From positions 1,605,001 to 1,669,000 of the forward strand of contig NZ_JNLH01000001.1 in assembly GCF_000703005.1 (NCBI RefSeq): a DNA stretch of 64,000 nt. Direction: 5' to 3'. Positions 27,007 through 35,221 of this stretch are shown piece by piece. The translations under genes were made by a program, and so were the position numbers. The notes below the pieces were generated by a model. It worked only from the letters and a program-made list of their open reading frames with translations. It was not told the origin of the DNA and did no database searches. Source of the DNA: Pseudobutyrivibrio ruminis HUN009. Lineage in GTDB: Bacteria > Bacillota > Clostridia > Lachnospirales > Lachnospiraceae. Numbering within the stretch: position 1 is the first letter of the stretch; each line of letters opens with the position of its first letter.

Positions 27007-28599
27007 ATGCTTTTTACTTCATATGGATTTATAGGATTTTTGCTGGCAGTATTTGTGCTGTATTATTTGATTCCTAAAAAGATGCAGTGGCCTTTTTTAC
27101 TTATTGCCAGCTACATTTTTTATTTCATAGCAGATCCTAGATATTTGATTTTCATTGCTATCACAACAGTTACTACCTTTTATGGTGCAAAGGTTATCTC
27201 AGATAAAAAGGTGGCCTTTGATGGATGGTTTAAGGAGCATAAAAAGGAATATGAAAAGGAAGAACGTAAGGCCCTAAAGGCAAAGGAGCATAGCGCTGAA
27301 AAGAAAATCTTTTTAGCATGCCTTCTTTTCAATTTAGGCATACTTGCAGTTACGAAATATACAAACTTCACCATTGCCAATATAAATTCCTTACTATCTG
27401 CCTTTGGTAGAGCAGATGGGATTTCTTTTGTAGATTTAATCATTCCAATGGGAATATCTTTCTACACATTCCAGTCTATGGGATATCTTATTGATGTTTA
27501 TAACGGCAAGCATGAAGCACAGGATAACCTTTTCAAGTTCGCTTTATTCGTATCATTTTTCCCACAGCTTGTGCAGGGACCAATCAGTAGATATCACGAT
27601 TTGAGCCAGACTCTTTATGAGGAGCATAGCTTCAATTGGAAGACAGTGAGCTTTGGATTAGAGCGTATTCTGTGGGGCTTTTTCAAAAAGCTTGTTATCG
27701 CAGATAGAATCCTTGTGGCTGTTCAGGCAATCATTGCAGACACAGATACCTACAACGGTTTCTATGCATTTGCTGGCGCAATGTTTTATGCACTTGAGCT
27801 TTATGCAGATTTCACCGGTGGAATCGATATTACTATTGGTGTGGCAGAGACTATGGGAATCAAGGTTACAGAGAACTTTATTCGCCCATACTTCTCAAAG
27901 AATATCAAGGAATACTGGAATAGATGGCATATTACCATGGGAACATGGTTCACTGATTACATTTTCTATCCAATCAGTGCCAGCCAGTTTATGATGAAGC
28001 TTTCAAAGAAGAGTAGAGCACGCCTTGGAAACAATCTTGGTAAGAGAGTGCCTGTATATCTTTCAAGCTTTATTGTATGGTTTACAACAGGTATTTGGCA
28101 TGGAGCAAGCTGGAACTTTATTGTATGGGGACTTGGCAACTTTGTAGTTATCATGATTTCTCAGGAGCTTGAGCCATTTTATCGCTGGTTCCATTCAAAG
28201 GTTCATGTGCGAGGCACATTTGGCTGGAGATTGTTCCAGGTAATCAGAACTGTTCTTATTATGTCCAGCCTTCGTATGTTTGATTGTTACAGAGATGTTC
28301 CACTTACATTCAAAATGTTTGGAAGCATATTCAGCCAGTCAAGCCTTAGCCAGATAAATGCCGAGGCTTTCATTGGTATGGGGCTTACAGGATTCGATTA
28401 TCTTGTAGTTTTTGTGGGGATGCTTATTCTTGTAACAGTCAGCCTTATTGGACGAAGTGGAAGTGTGCGTGAAAAGATTTATGGACTTGCTGCACCTGTT
28501 CGTTTCATTATTTGGTATGGACTATTTATGGCTACATTAGTATTCGGTGCATATGGCATCGGTTATTCAGCTAGCCAATTTATTTACAATCAGTTTTAG
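27007..28599 (+). CDS. MBOAT family O-acyltransferase (DltB/AlgI-like)
   Basis: Polytopic membrane enzyme of 530 aa that in this setting should pass the carrier-bound amino acid to a molecule across the membrane. The catalytic His365 lies in GIWHGASWNF. The segment FFPQLVQGPISRY and the following GLERILWGFFKKLVIADR are typical of the AlgI/DltB branch. It overlaps the operon tightly (3 bp after the carrier gene, 12 bp before the SGNH-like gene). Teichoic or lipoteichoic acid would be the classical acceptor, but nothing here names it. Confidence 0.9.
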   Translation: MLFTSYGFIGFLLAVFVLYYLIPKKMQWPFLLIASYIFYFIADPRYLIFIAITTVTTFYGAKVISDKKVAFDGWFKEHKKEYEKEERKALKAKEHSAEKKIFLACLLFNLGILAVTKYTNFTIANINSLLSAFGRADGISFVDLIIPMGISFYTFQSMGYLIDVYNGKHEAQDNLFKFALFVSFFPQLVQGPISRYHDLSQTLYEEHSFNWKTVSFGLERILWGFFKKLVIADRILVAVQAIIADTDTYNGFYAFAGAMFYALELYADFTGGIDITIGVAETMGIKVTENFIRPYFSKNIKEYWNRWHITMGTWFTDYIFYPISASQFMMKLSKKSRARLGNNLGKRVPVYLSSFIVWFTTGIWHGASWNFIVWGLGNFVVIMISQELEPFYRWFHSKVHVRGTFGWRLFQVIRTVLIMSSLRMFDCYRDVPLTFKMFGSIFSQSSLSQINAEAFIGMGLTGFDYLVVFVGMLILVTVSLIGRSGSVREKIYGLAAPVRFIIWYGLFMATLVFGAYGIGYSASQFIYNQF

Positions 28600-28611
28600 T
28601 CGGAGGGTATG

Positions 28612-29670
28612 ATGAAAAAGTTTATAGCGATTATATTATCTTTAGTCATTGCTCTCACCGGCATCTTTCTTGCCTCCAAGCTGCTTGAGCCTAAATATAT
28701 GTCAGGCATTTTGGAAGGAGCAATGATTCAGGAATACTATGATGATCCTACAGATCATAATGTGGTATTCATTGGCGATTGTGAATTATACGAAAACATT
28801 TCTCCTGTTTATCTTTGGGAGAATTATGGTATCAATTCATATATAAGAGGAAGTGCCCAGCAGTTGATTTGGCAGTCATATTATCTTGCTGAGGAGACAG
28901 TCAAAATGGAGCATCCTGATGTGATTGTTTTCAACGTGCTTTCTATGAAATATAACGAGCCACAGAACGAGGCATATAACAGAATGACTTTGGACGGCAT
29001 GAAATGGTCATCAAGCAAAGTAAATTCCATAAAAGCTTCAATGACAGATGAGGAAAACTTTATTGACTATGTTTTCCCTATTCTTAGATATCACTCTAGG
29101 TGGAGTGATTTATCTGCAGAAGATTTTAAATACATGTTCCACAGAGATAAGGTTTCCTTCAACGGATATTATATGCGAGTGGATGTAAAAGCTGCAGAGA
29201 ACGTGCCAGAGGGAAGACCTCTTGCGGATTATCAGTTTGGCGACAATTCTTACTATTACCTTGATAAGTTAACAAAGCTTTGCAAGGAAAATGATGTTAA
29301 GCTTGTCCTTGTAAAGGCGCCTACACTTTATCCTTATTGGTATGATGAGTGGGACCAGCAGATTAAGGACTATGCATCAGCTAATGGTTTGGACTACATC
29401 AATTTCCTAGAGCTTCAGGATGAGCTTGGTCTTGATTGGAGCCAGGATACGTATGATGGCGGTCTTCATTTAAATTTGGCAGGAGCAGAGAAGCTTTCTG
29501 ATTATGTGGGAAACATGCTTACCACTGAGTACGGCATTCCAGATAGAAGAGACGAGAGTGCTCTCAATGAATACTGGGATAAGGTAATTGAAAGATACAA
29601 TGCTGAGATAGAAAGGCAAACTACGAATATTAAGCTATATGGCACTGTCCATGGCCCAGAAGAACAGTAG
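28612..29670 (+). CDS. SGNH-like/DltD-like membrane-anchored protein with Cys nucleophile position
   Basis: Extracellular enzyme or partner of the MBOAT protein, 352 aa, with an N-terminal membrane anchor (about residues 3-24). It has an SGNH-like layout: block I reads FIGDCELYEN, with Cys57 where the catalytic Ser normally stands, and the late block reads DGGLHLN with D282 and H286. DltD and AlgX-type proteins take this place in aminoacylation and acetylation operons. Two ATGs are adjacent (28609, 28612); the second has better spacing from CGGAGGG. Last gene of the Dlt-like unit. Confidence 0.75.
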   Translation: MKKFIAIILSLVIALTGIFLASKLLEPKYMSGILEGAMIQEYYDDPTDHNVVFIGDCELYENISPVYLWENYGINSYIRGSAQQLIWQSYYLAEETVKMEHPDVIVFNVLSMKYNEPQNEAYNRMTLDGMKWSSSKVNSIKASMTDEENFIDYVFPILRYHSRWSDLSAEDFKYMFHRDKVSFNGYYMRVDVKAAENVPEGRPLADYQFGDNSYYYLDKLTKLCKENDVKLVLVKAPTLYPYWYDEWDQQIKDYASANGLDYINFLELQDELGLDWSQDTYDGGLHLNLAGAEKLSDYVGNMLTTEYGIPDRRDESALNEYWDKVIERYNAEIERQTTNIKLYGTVHGPEEQ

Positions 29671-29695
29671 TACAGAATCATCACATAAAATTCAC

Positions 29696-29724
29696 ATGAC
29701 TTTATGACGACGCGGTGTTATAAT
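29696..29724 (+). promoter_or_regulatory. Putative sigma-A type promoter of the flagellin gene
   Basis: A perfect TATAAT (29719-29724) stands 17 bp after ATGACT (a 4/6 match to TTGACA). I looked for a sigma-28 motif (TAAA-N15-GCCGATAA) and found only a poor match nearby. Confidence 0.45.
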
Positions 29725-29784
29725 ACGTTTACAAATTGGAAATTTATGCAGTTATGTAACGTTTTAAGATTGAGGTGAGTTATT

Positions 29785-30597
29785 ATGAGGATTCAATCTA
29801 ATGTAAACACAGCACAGTATCAGAACACAATTAATAAAAGAAAGGAAACTGAGGAGCAGCAGAAGAAAGCTTCAAAGGAACTTTCAACAGGTAAAAAAGT
29901 AAATACAGCGGCAGATGATGCAGCAGCATTATCAATTTCACAGCAGATTATGAAAGAGGCTAAGTCCCTTACAACAGGTAGTAGCAATATTTCCTATGGA
30001 ATAGACGCTACCAACATTGCAGATGGAGCCCTTTCTAATATTACAGATTCTCTTGGAGATATTGAGCAGAACACAGTTCGAGCAATGAATGGTCTCTATT
30101 CAGAAAGCGACAGAGCTATTCTTCAGGAGGCAAATGAGCAGTCTGTAGCCACAATTAATCAGACTATTAATCAGGCACAGTACAATGAAAAGAATCTACT
30201 TGATGGTTCAACAGGAGATATAAATATCTACACTGGTACATCAAGCACTACAATTCAGGAAGCAGATGCAAAGGCTGCAATTGCTGATTTAGAAAACTTT
30301 GATGTTTCTGGAAATGGAAATAATATCAGCACTGATGCTTTGGATAATGCATATTCTTCAATAAGTGATATGCGTAGTCAGATTGGTGCCGAGACAAATG
30401 GCTTATCAGCTGCCTATAATGTAAACAACAATACAGCTGAGAATCTTACAAGTGCACAGGCTCAGAAAGAAGATGCTGATTTTTACGAGTCAGTTACTAA
30501 AATGAAGTCAAGTGGAGTGGTTGGAGCTGCCCAGAATATGGCTTTAAAGAATCAGATGGAAAGCCAGGAAAATCTTGTATCAAAGATGTTCCAATAA
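29785..30597 (+). CDS. Flagellin
   Basis: Filament subunit, 270 aa, in the compact size class. The conserved D0/D1 N-terminal region shows KASKELSTGKKVNTAADDAA and ALSISQQIMKEAKSL. The C-terminal coiled-coil region shows ENLTSAQAQKEDADFYESVTKM and ends LVSKMFQ. The central variable part is short (about residues 145-185). The N-terminus MRIQSNVNTAQY is rather divergent from the usual MRINHN. It is monocistronic between a promoter and a terminator. The genes for the rest of the flagellum are not in the window. Confidence 0.92.
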   Translation: MRIQSNVNTAQYQNTINKRKETEEQQKKASKELSTGKKVNTAADDAAALSISQQIMKEAKSLTTGSSNISYGIDATNIADGALSNITDSLGDIEQNTVRAMNGLYSESDRAILQEANEQSVATINQTINQAQYNEKNLLDGSTGDINIYTGTSSTTIQEADAKAAIADLENFDVSGNGNNISTDALDNAYSSISDMRSQIGAETNGLSAAYNVNNNTAENLTSAQAQKEDADFYESVTKMKSSGVVGAAQNMALKNQMESQENLVSKMFQ

Positions 30598-30620
30598 ACA
30601 ATGTATTTTAATTATAATTG

Positions 30621-30655
30621 CCCTAGACAGTAAAATGCCTAGGGTTTTTATTTTA
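30621..30655 (+). terminator. Rho-independent terminator after flagellin
   Basis: CCCTAG and CTAGGG enclose a loop of 12 nt, followed by TTTTTATTTT. Confidence 0.85.
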
Positions 30656-30666
30656 TGAAAAATGAG

Positions 30667-30704
30667 TTGACAAATGCAATTCAATTGAGTACAATTAAAT
30701 CAAC
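30667..30704 (+). promoter_or_regulatory. Promoter and OhrR-type operator of the trxB-trxA-ohrR operon
   Basis: TTGACA (30667-30672), 17 bp, TACAAT (30690-30695) make a near-consensus sigma-A promoter. Overlapping the spacer and -10 are two imperfect palindromic blocks, TGCAATTCAATTGAG (30675-30689) and TACAATTAAATCAAC (30690-30704). They resemble the tandem TACAATT-AATTGTA repeats bound by OhrR upstream of ohrA in Bacillus (as I recall). The operon ends with an OhrR-type gene, so autoregulation is likely. Confidence 0.75.
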
Positions 30705-30762
30705 TTAAAAGATTGCACACAATTATTATATCGTTTTAAAAGAGTTATGGAGGTTTTAAAAC

Positions 30763-31635
30763 ATGGAAAGATTTGATATTGCAGTTATCGGTACAGGCCC
30801 TGCTGGATTAGAGGCAGCTATTACAGCAAAGGTTAGAAATAAATCAGTACTTCTTATTGGAGGAAAGGGTTCTTCTGATAAGGTTTCGAAGGCACACACT
30901 ATTCAGAATTACTTAGGTTTACCTGATGTAGCTGGTGCGGATATGGCAAAGGCTTTTCTTGATCATGCTACAGGAATGGGCATTGAAATCACAGAAGACA
31001 AGGTAAATGCCGTTTATTCAATGGGGCAGTATTTTGCAATTCAGTGCCATAATGGTGATTATGAAGCAAGCTCAGTTATTATTGCAGCTGGTATGACTAC
31101 AATGAAGCCATTCCCTGGTGAAATGGAAAACCTTGGAAGAGGTGTAAGCTATTGCGCAACATGTGATGCTGCTTTGTATAAGGGAAAGACAGCAATCATC
31201 CTTGCTTACAGTGAAGAGGATGAGCCAGAGGCTGAATTCTTAGCAGAGAGAGCTGACACAGTTTATTATTTGCCACAATACGAGTATAATGGAAATCTAA
31301 GTGGTAATATTAAGGTAACATGCGATGTAAAGCCAGGCACAATCGAGATGAAGGATGGTACGGCTGTTCTTACAACAGATGGCGATACATTCTCAGCAGA
31401 TGGAATCTTTATTTTAAGACAGCAGATTGCTCCATCACAGCTTGTTCCAGGTTTAAAGATGGATGGAAATCACGTTGAAGTAGACCGTCAGATGAATACA
31501 AACATCAAAGGTTTATTTGCATGTGGCGATATTACTGGTACACCATATCAGTACATTAAGGCCGCTGGTGAAGGAAATGTAGCAGCACTTTCAGCTGTTT
31601 CATATTTAAATGAATTAAAAAAAGCGCAAAATTAG
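30763..31635 (+). CDS. Thioredoxin reductase-like flavoprotein lacking NADPH motifs
   Basis: FAD-dependent disulfide reductase of 290 aa, paired with thioredoxin. The FAD-binding GTGPAG is at residues 10-15, the redox pair CATC at C131/C134 and the C-terminal FAD motif GLFACGDITGTPYQYIKAAGEG. The segment after the redox pair, normally carrying GxGxxA and HRRxxxR for NADPH, reads ILAYSEEDEPEAEFLAE here and has neither. That fits the NADPH-independent ferredoxin- or flavin-type reductases known in clostridia. An ATGGAGG site precedes it. It leads the redox operon. Confidence 0.85.
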   Translation: MERFDIAVIGTGPAGLEAAITAKVRNKSVLLIGGKGSSDKVSKAHTIQNYLGLPDVAGADMAKAFLDHATGMGIEITEDKVNAVYSMGQYFAIQCHNGDYEASSVIIAAGMTTMKPFPGEMENLGRGVSYCATCDAALYKGKTAIILAYSEEDEPEAEFLAERADTVYYLPQYEYNGNLSGNIKVTCDVKPGTIEMKDGTAVLTTDGDTFSADGIFILRQQIAPSQLVPGLKMDGNHVEVDRQMNTNIKGLFACGDITGTPYQYIKAAGEGNVAALSAVSYLNELKKAQN

Positions 31636-31665
31636 TTATTGATTTAGAACGAAAGGAGATATACT

Positions 31666-31977
31666 ATGGTAAAGAAAATTAATCAGGATGAATTTAAGTC
31701 AATGGACAAGTCAGGTGTTTCTGTTTTAGACTTCAATGCAACATGGTGTGGTCCATGTAAGATGCTTGCTCCAGTTTTGGAGGAGGTTTCTGAAGAGCTT
31801 TCTGGCAAGGCTAACTTCTACAGTGTTGATACTGATGATAATCCAGATTTAGCAAGAGAATATGGTATTATGAATATTCCTGCAATCGTTGTTTTAAAGG
31901 ATGGCGAAAAGGTTGACATGAACGTTGGTTTCGTTCCAAAGGAAGCACTTTCTGACTTTGTGTCTAAGAACTTATAA
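31666..31977 (+). CDS. trxA: Thioredoxin
   Basis: Small cytosolic disulfide reductase, 103 aa. The active site WCGPCK is at residues 27-32 and the cis-proline in MNIPAIVVLKDG. An AAAGGAGAT site precedes the ATG. It lies 30 bp after the reductase gene that should reduce it and 21 bp before the OhrR-type regulator gene. Confidence 0.96.
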   Translation: MVKKINQDEFKSMDKSGVSVLDFNATWCGPCKMLAPVLEEVSEELSGKANFYSVDTDDNPDLAREYGIMNIPAIVVLKDGEKVDMNVGFVPKEALSDFVSKNL

Positions 31978-31998
31978 TTAATAAGAGGTGAGTATTAA

Positions 31999-32445
31999 AT
32001 GAGTGATAAATTTGATTGCTTGAAAATTTCAAATCAGCTTTGTTTTCCGCTGTATGCTTGTTCAAAGGAGATTGTAAAGAGATATAAGCCATATCTTGAC
32101 CCAATCGATCTTACATACACACAGTACATTACAATGATGGTAGTTTGGGAAGAAAAGGAGATTACTGTTAAGGCTCTTGGAGACAAATTGTTCCTTGATT
32201 CTGGCACACTTACTCCAGTTCTCAAGAAGCTTGAGCAGAAGGGTTATGTTAAGAGAAGTCGTTCAAAGGATGATGAAAGAAATCTTATCATCACACTTAC
32301 TGACAAGGGATTGGAATTAAAAAAGCAGGCATGTGAAATACCTGCTAAGATGGGCAAATGTGTAAGTTTATCACCAGAGGAATCTTCACAGCTTTACAGT
32401 TTGCTATACAAGATTCTTGGATCTTTCCCAGAAGAAGCTAATTAA
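31999..32445 (+). CDS. OhrR-type MarR family redox regulator
   Basis: Winged-helix repressor of 148 aa. It matches OhrR closely: the peroxide-sensing cysteine is C15 in NQLCFPLYACSKEIVKRYKP, then LDPIDLTYTQYITMMVVWE, the recognition helix LFLDSGTLTPVLKKLEQKG and the wing KDDERN. In OhrR, oxidation of the N-terminal Cys releases DNA; extra Cys7 and Cys21 could serve as partners. It is the last gene of the trx operon and overlaps the convergent gene by 8 bp. Confidence 0.88.
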   Translation: MSDKFDCLKISNQLCFPLYACSKEIVKRYKPYLDPIDLTYTQYITMMVVWEEKEITVKALGDKLFLDSGTLTPVLKKLEQKGYVKRSRSKDDERNLIITLTDKGLELKKQACEIPAKMGKCVSLSPEESSQLYSLLYKILGSFPEEAN

Positions 32446-33622
32446 AAAGGTTAAATAGATCCACATTTTCACGAGCTTTAGAAATGACATCGTCTACGAA
32501 AGAGGCGGTGTCATTTTTTATTGTATCCCAGTCGATGACTTCAACATTGGATAAATCAGCGCCAGCATTATCAAAGACATCTCCCATATTTTCTACAGTT
32601 TGAAGAGTGCCCTTCATGTAGCCTTCCCCTAAAACTTCATCATTTTTTGCAACTTCAATATTGGTAACTTCTGCTTTCATACCAGAATCAATAAAGTTTA
32701 ATAATACTCCACAATCAATGGAATATACATCGCCGTTGGATGCATAGTAAGTAAGATTATCCGTAAAAGAGTTTGTATATGTGGTGCTTCCATCTCGTTT
32801 GATAGTGACAACTGCAAGCTCATCGTCTGGAAGAGGAGCATAAAACTCCATGGTGTTAAGGTTCTTGCCGTAGACAGCGAGATACTCACCCTCATTCTTG
32901 TAAGATAAATCAAATACGATCTTTCTTGTGTGATTCCATTTATCTAAATAAAGAGAGCATGTTATATCGTGGTCGGGAGTTTTCATTCCAAGCAAATCCC
33001 AAATGAAATCACCCTCGCCTGCAGGTATAGTGATTTTAAATTCAGAGGCTTCCGTACCATCCTCGTCAGTATAAACTTCACCGGTTTTAGCTATTTCTAT
33101 GCTGTGCACAAAGTTCCAGATATTACGTTTATTATTGTGGAACCATTCACGGGAGATATCGTTGTTCAGATTTGGAGCCTTAAGGAATAAATCCTCGCCA
33201 GTATCAAATCCGTAGGAGATGTCCCCTAAAAGAGGTGCAACAAGATAGACGGTATCATCCTGGGCATAGATATCTAATTCGCCTACATTTAAAACTAATA
33301 CATTAAGATTAGAGTTGCAGGAGAATTTTTTTTGCTCATAAGAGCGTTCACCCTTTATGCTACCGCTGATAGAATATGGAAAGCCCTTTACTTTTTTGAT
33401 GTAGGCGTTTCCGGAATAGCGAATGTCGGAATTTGTGTAGTTTCTAAATAAATCCTTTAGGTCGATATTGTAGGCCAAGTAATCTGGACTGTTCAGCGTG
33501 GATTCAGAAAAATTAATAACTGAAGCTAACACTCTTACTGTAGGATTAAAGTCCAATTCTGCCTTAATAAATATAGATATTGCAAATACGATAATTATTG
33601 TTATTCCAATTTTTTTCTTCAT
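32438..33622 (-). CDS. Exported membrane-anchored protein, unknown function
   Basis: 394 aa. The N-terminal hydrophobic segment (KKIGITIIIVFAISIFIKA) acts as signal or anchor, and the rest looks extracellular and beta-rich with many Asp, Asn and Tyr residues. I see no known catalytic motif. It starts 9 bp after the TPR gene stop and has no visible Shine-Dalgarno site, so it may be translated by coupling. Its 3' end overlaps ohrR on the other strand and contains that operon's terminator. Confidence 0.7.
   Translation of the reverse strand: MKKKIGITIIIVFAISIFIKAELDFNPTVRVLASVINFSESTLNSPDYLAYNIDLKDLFRNYTNSDIRYSGNAYIKKVKGFPYSISGSIKGERSYEQKKFSCNSNLNVLVLNVGELDIYAQDDTVYLVAPLLGDISYGFDTGEDLFLKAPNLNNDISREWFHNNKRNIWNFVHSIEIAKTGEVYTDEDGTEASEFKITIPAGEGDFIWDLLGMKTPDHDITCSLYLDKWNHTRKIVFDLSYKNEGEYLAVYGKNLNTMEFYAPLPDDELAVVTIKRDGSTTYTNSFTDNLTYYASNGDVYSIDCGVLLNFIDSGMKAEVTNIEVAKNDEVLGEGYMKGTLQTVENMGDVFDNAGADLSNVEVIDWDTIKNDTASFVDDVISKARENVDLFNLFN
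32482..32520 (+). terminator. Terminator of the trx-ohrR operon inside a convergent gene
   Basis: AAATGACATCG and CGGTGTCATTT pair (one T-G) around a 12-nt loop and run into a T-tract on the + strand. It lies within the coding end of the minus-strand gene. Confidence 0.75.
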
Positions 33623-33631
33623 AATAAGAAA

Positions 33632-34579
33632 TTATAAAAGTTCTATTGGAGTATCTGCAATAGACAAAGCGATGGCAGTGTCCATCTCAAGTAGATGTTG
33701 TGTGGCTTCTGTATCTGCAACTTCGATTGTACCTTCAGCAAAGCGAACGCAAGCCTGTTGGTATTTTTCTGTATCACCACTGTTGCGATATACCATCATA
33801 TAAAGCTTCGAAGCTTCTAGCTTCATATGAATGTTGTTGGCAATTGTTGCGGAAGAATCCAAGCTAAGAGCCACAGCCTCAGCACGGTCATATTCTTTCA
33901 TTCCACAGAAGGTCTCAATAAGGAGCTTCAAGTCCTCGATGTAATCCTGAATAGTGATTTTTGAGCTTTTAATAAAGGTTACCAATTCGTCTATATGGTC
34001 ATATACATATTGATTATCGCCCATGCGATGATGTAAGTTTGCTTCCAAGACAGAAAGACTAAGGTCGTGATGGTGCATGTCGTTTTTGGTGGCTATTTCA
34101 GAACCTCGTTTTAAATAGCTTTCAGCTTCTGCATATCTGTGCACATGTAAGTAGCAATAGGCAAGGTTAAGGCAGGCTACTAAATAAGAATGAGGTTCGT
34201 TTGGAAAATCATCTCCGTGGTCTTCCAAATCCTGAAGAGCCATCTTTCCATAGTTAGCAGCACTATCGTAATCGCCTAGTATCATATAACGATTACAAAT
34301 AGTGGTATAGAAGAAATGCTTCGCACCAAGTATTTGATGCTTATCAATAATATCAAGAGCGTTTAGACACTTATGAAGCATCTTACTATCATAGCCCATA
34401 ATTCCATAAGCAATAGCAAGACCTCTGAGAGTGAGGATGTATTGCTTATAATCTTGTAATTCTTCATAGACGCTTGCAGCCATATTAAGATTGTCAATAC
34501 CTGGCTCAAGGTTGTTTGAATGGACTAAATACATTCCCTTGTCATAATACTCTTTTGCAATTTGTTCTGAACTAGCCAT
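33632..34579 (-). CDS. TPR-repeat protein
   Basis: 315 aa, wholly alpha-helical in character, with several tetratricopeptide-like repeats (for example LNLAYCYLHVHRYAEAESYLKRG and the segment around GDYDSAANYGKMALQDLE). No catalytic domain or signal peptide. Similar TPR arrays precede GGDEF domains in Lachnospiraceae, but none is attached here. A TAGGAGG site precedes the ATG. It is the first gene of a two-gene unit with the exported protein and is divergent from a histidine kinase. Confidence 0.75.
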   Translation of the reverse strand: MASSEQIAKEYYDKGMYLVHSNNLEPGIDNLNMAASVYEELQDYKQYILTLRGLAIAYGIMGYDSKMLHKCLNALDIIDKHQILGAKHFFYTTICNRYMILGDYDSAANYGKMALQDLEDHGDDFPNEPHSYLVACLNLAYCYLHVHRYAEAESYLKRGSEIATKNDMHHHDLSLSVLEANLHHRMGDNQYVYDHIDELVTFIKSSKITIQDYIEDLKLLIETFCGMKEYDRAEAVALSLDSSATIANNIHMKLEASKLYMMVYRNSGDTEKYQQACVRFAEGTIEVADTEATQHLLEMDTAIALSIADTPIELL

Positions 34580-34682
34580 AGTAACCTCCTATGCAAAACT
34601 CACAAATACATCACCATAAGTATATCATTTAATAATAGTACTAATATTTAAAATTCTGTGACGTTTTTCGTAATTTGTTGTT

Positions 34683-34711
34683 TTGACTCAAATTAAATAT
34701 TACAATTACAT
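34683..34711 (+). promoter_or_regulatory. Putative promoter of the hybrid kinase
   Basis: TTGACT, 17 bp, TTACAT upstream of the ATG at 34744, in the 164-bp divergent gap with the TPR gene. Confidence 0.35.
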
Positions 34712-34743
34712 TAGTATTTTATGAGAATTACGGGGATTGAATT

Positions 34744-35193
34744 ATGAAAAGGACTAGTTTATTTATCTACGAAATAGTGCTCGTGGCAGGAGCACTAATA
34801 TATTTATTTATTATTGGCCTTTTGATTTTGGGCGAAAATGCTTTGAAAGAGGAGCGAACCTACACGTCATTTAATCTTGAAAGTTATAATGATGGATGGT
34901 ATAGAATCTACTCTGATGGTACCAAAGAAGCCATAGAAATTCCAGGACAGTATCAGCCTGATTCTTCACATGAGTTTGTAATTGAAAAAGAGATTAATGT
35001 AGAAGAGCCTTTGTTTGTCAGTTTTGATTCTGCAAAGCAGGATATTAATGCCTACGTAAACAGTGAATTGAGATATAGTTATTCAACTAAAGATTCACGA
35101 TTATTTGGAGACAACAGTCCAGGCGCGTTAATGTTTATTCCTGTTTATCCAGAGGATAATGGTCAAGATTTGCGAATAGTTTTTTATAGGTGA
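34744..35193 (+). pseudogene. N-terminal fragment of hybrid histidine kinase (frameshifted)
   Basis: 149 aa: a signal-anchor segment (about 8-30) and an extracellular domain with 7TMR-DISM-like features (DGWYRIYSDGTKE, FVSFDSAKQDINAYVN). The frame ends with TGA at 35191, just after a run of six T (35180-35185). With one T fewer the reading continues as RIVFIGDNNYSGVLGEMCIG into the next frame without a stop, restoring a normal sensor. So this and the following frame are one gene split by one base. Possible causes are true mutation, slippage-based switching or sequence error. Confidence 0.75.
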
Positions 35194-35221
35194 CAATAAT
35201 TATTCAGGAGTTCTTGGTGAA

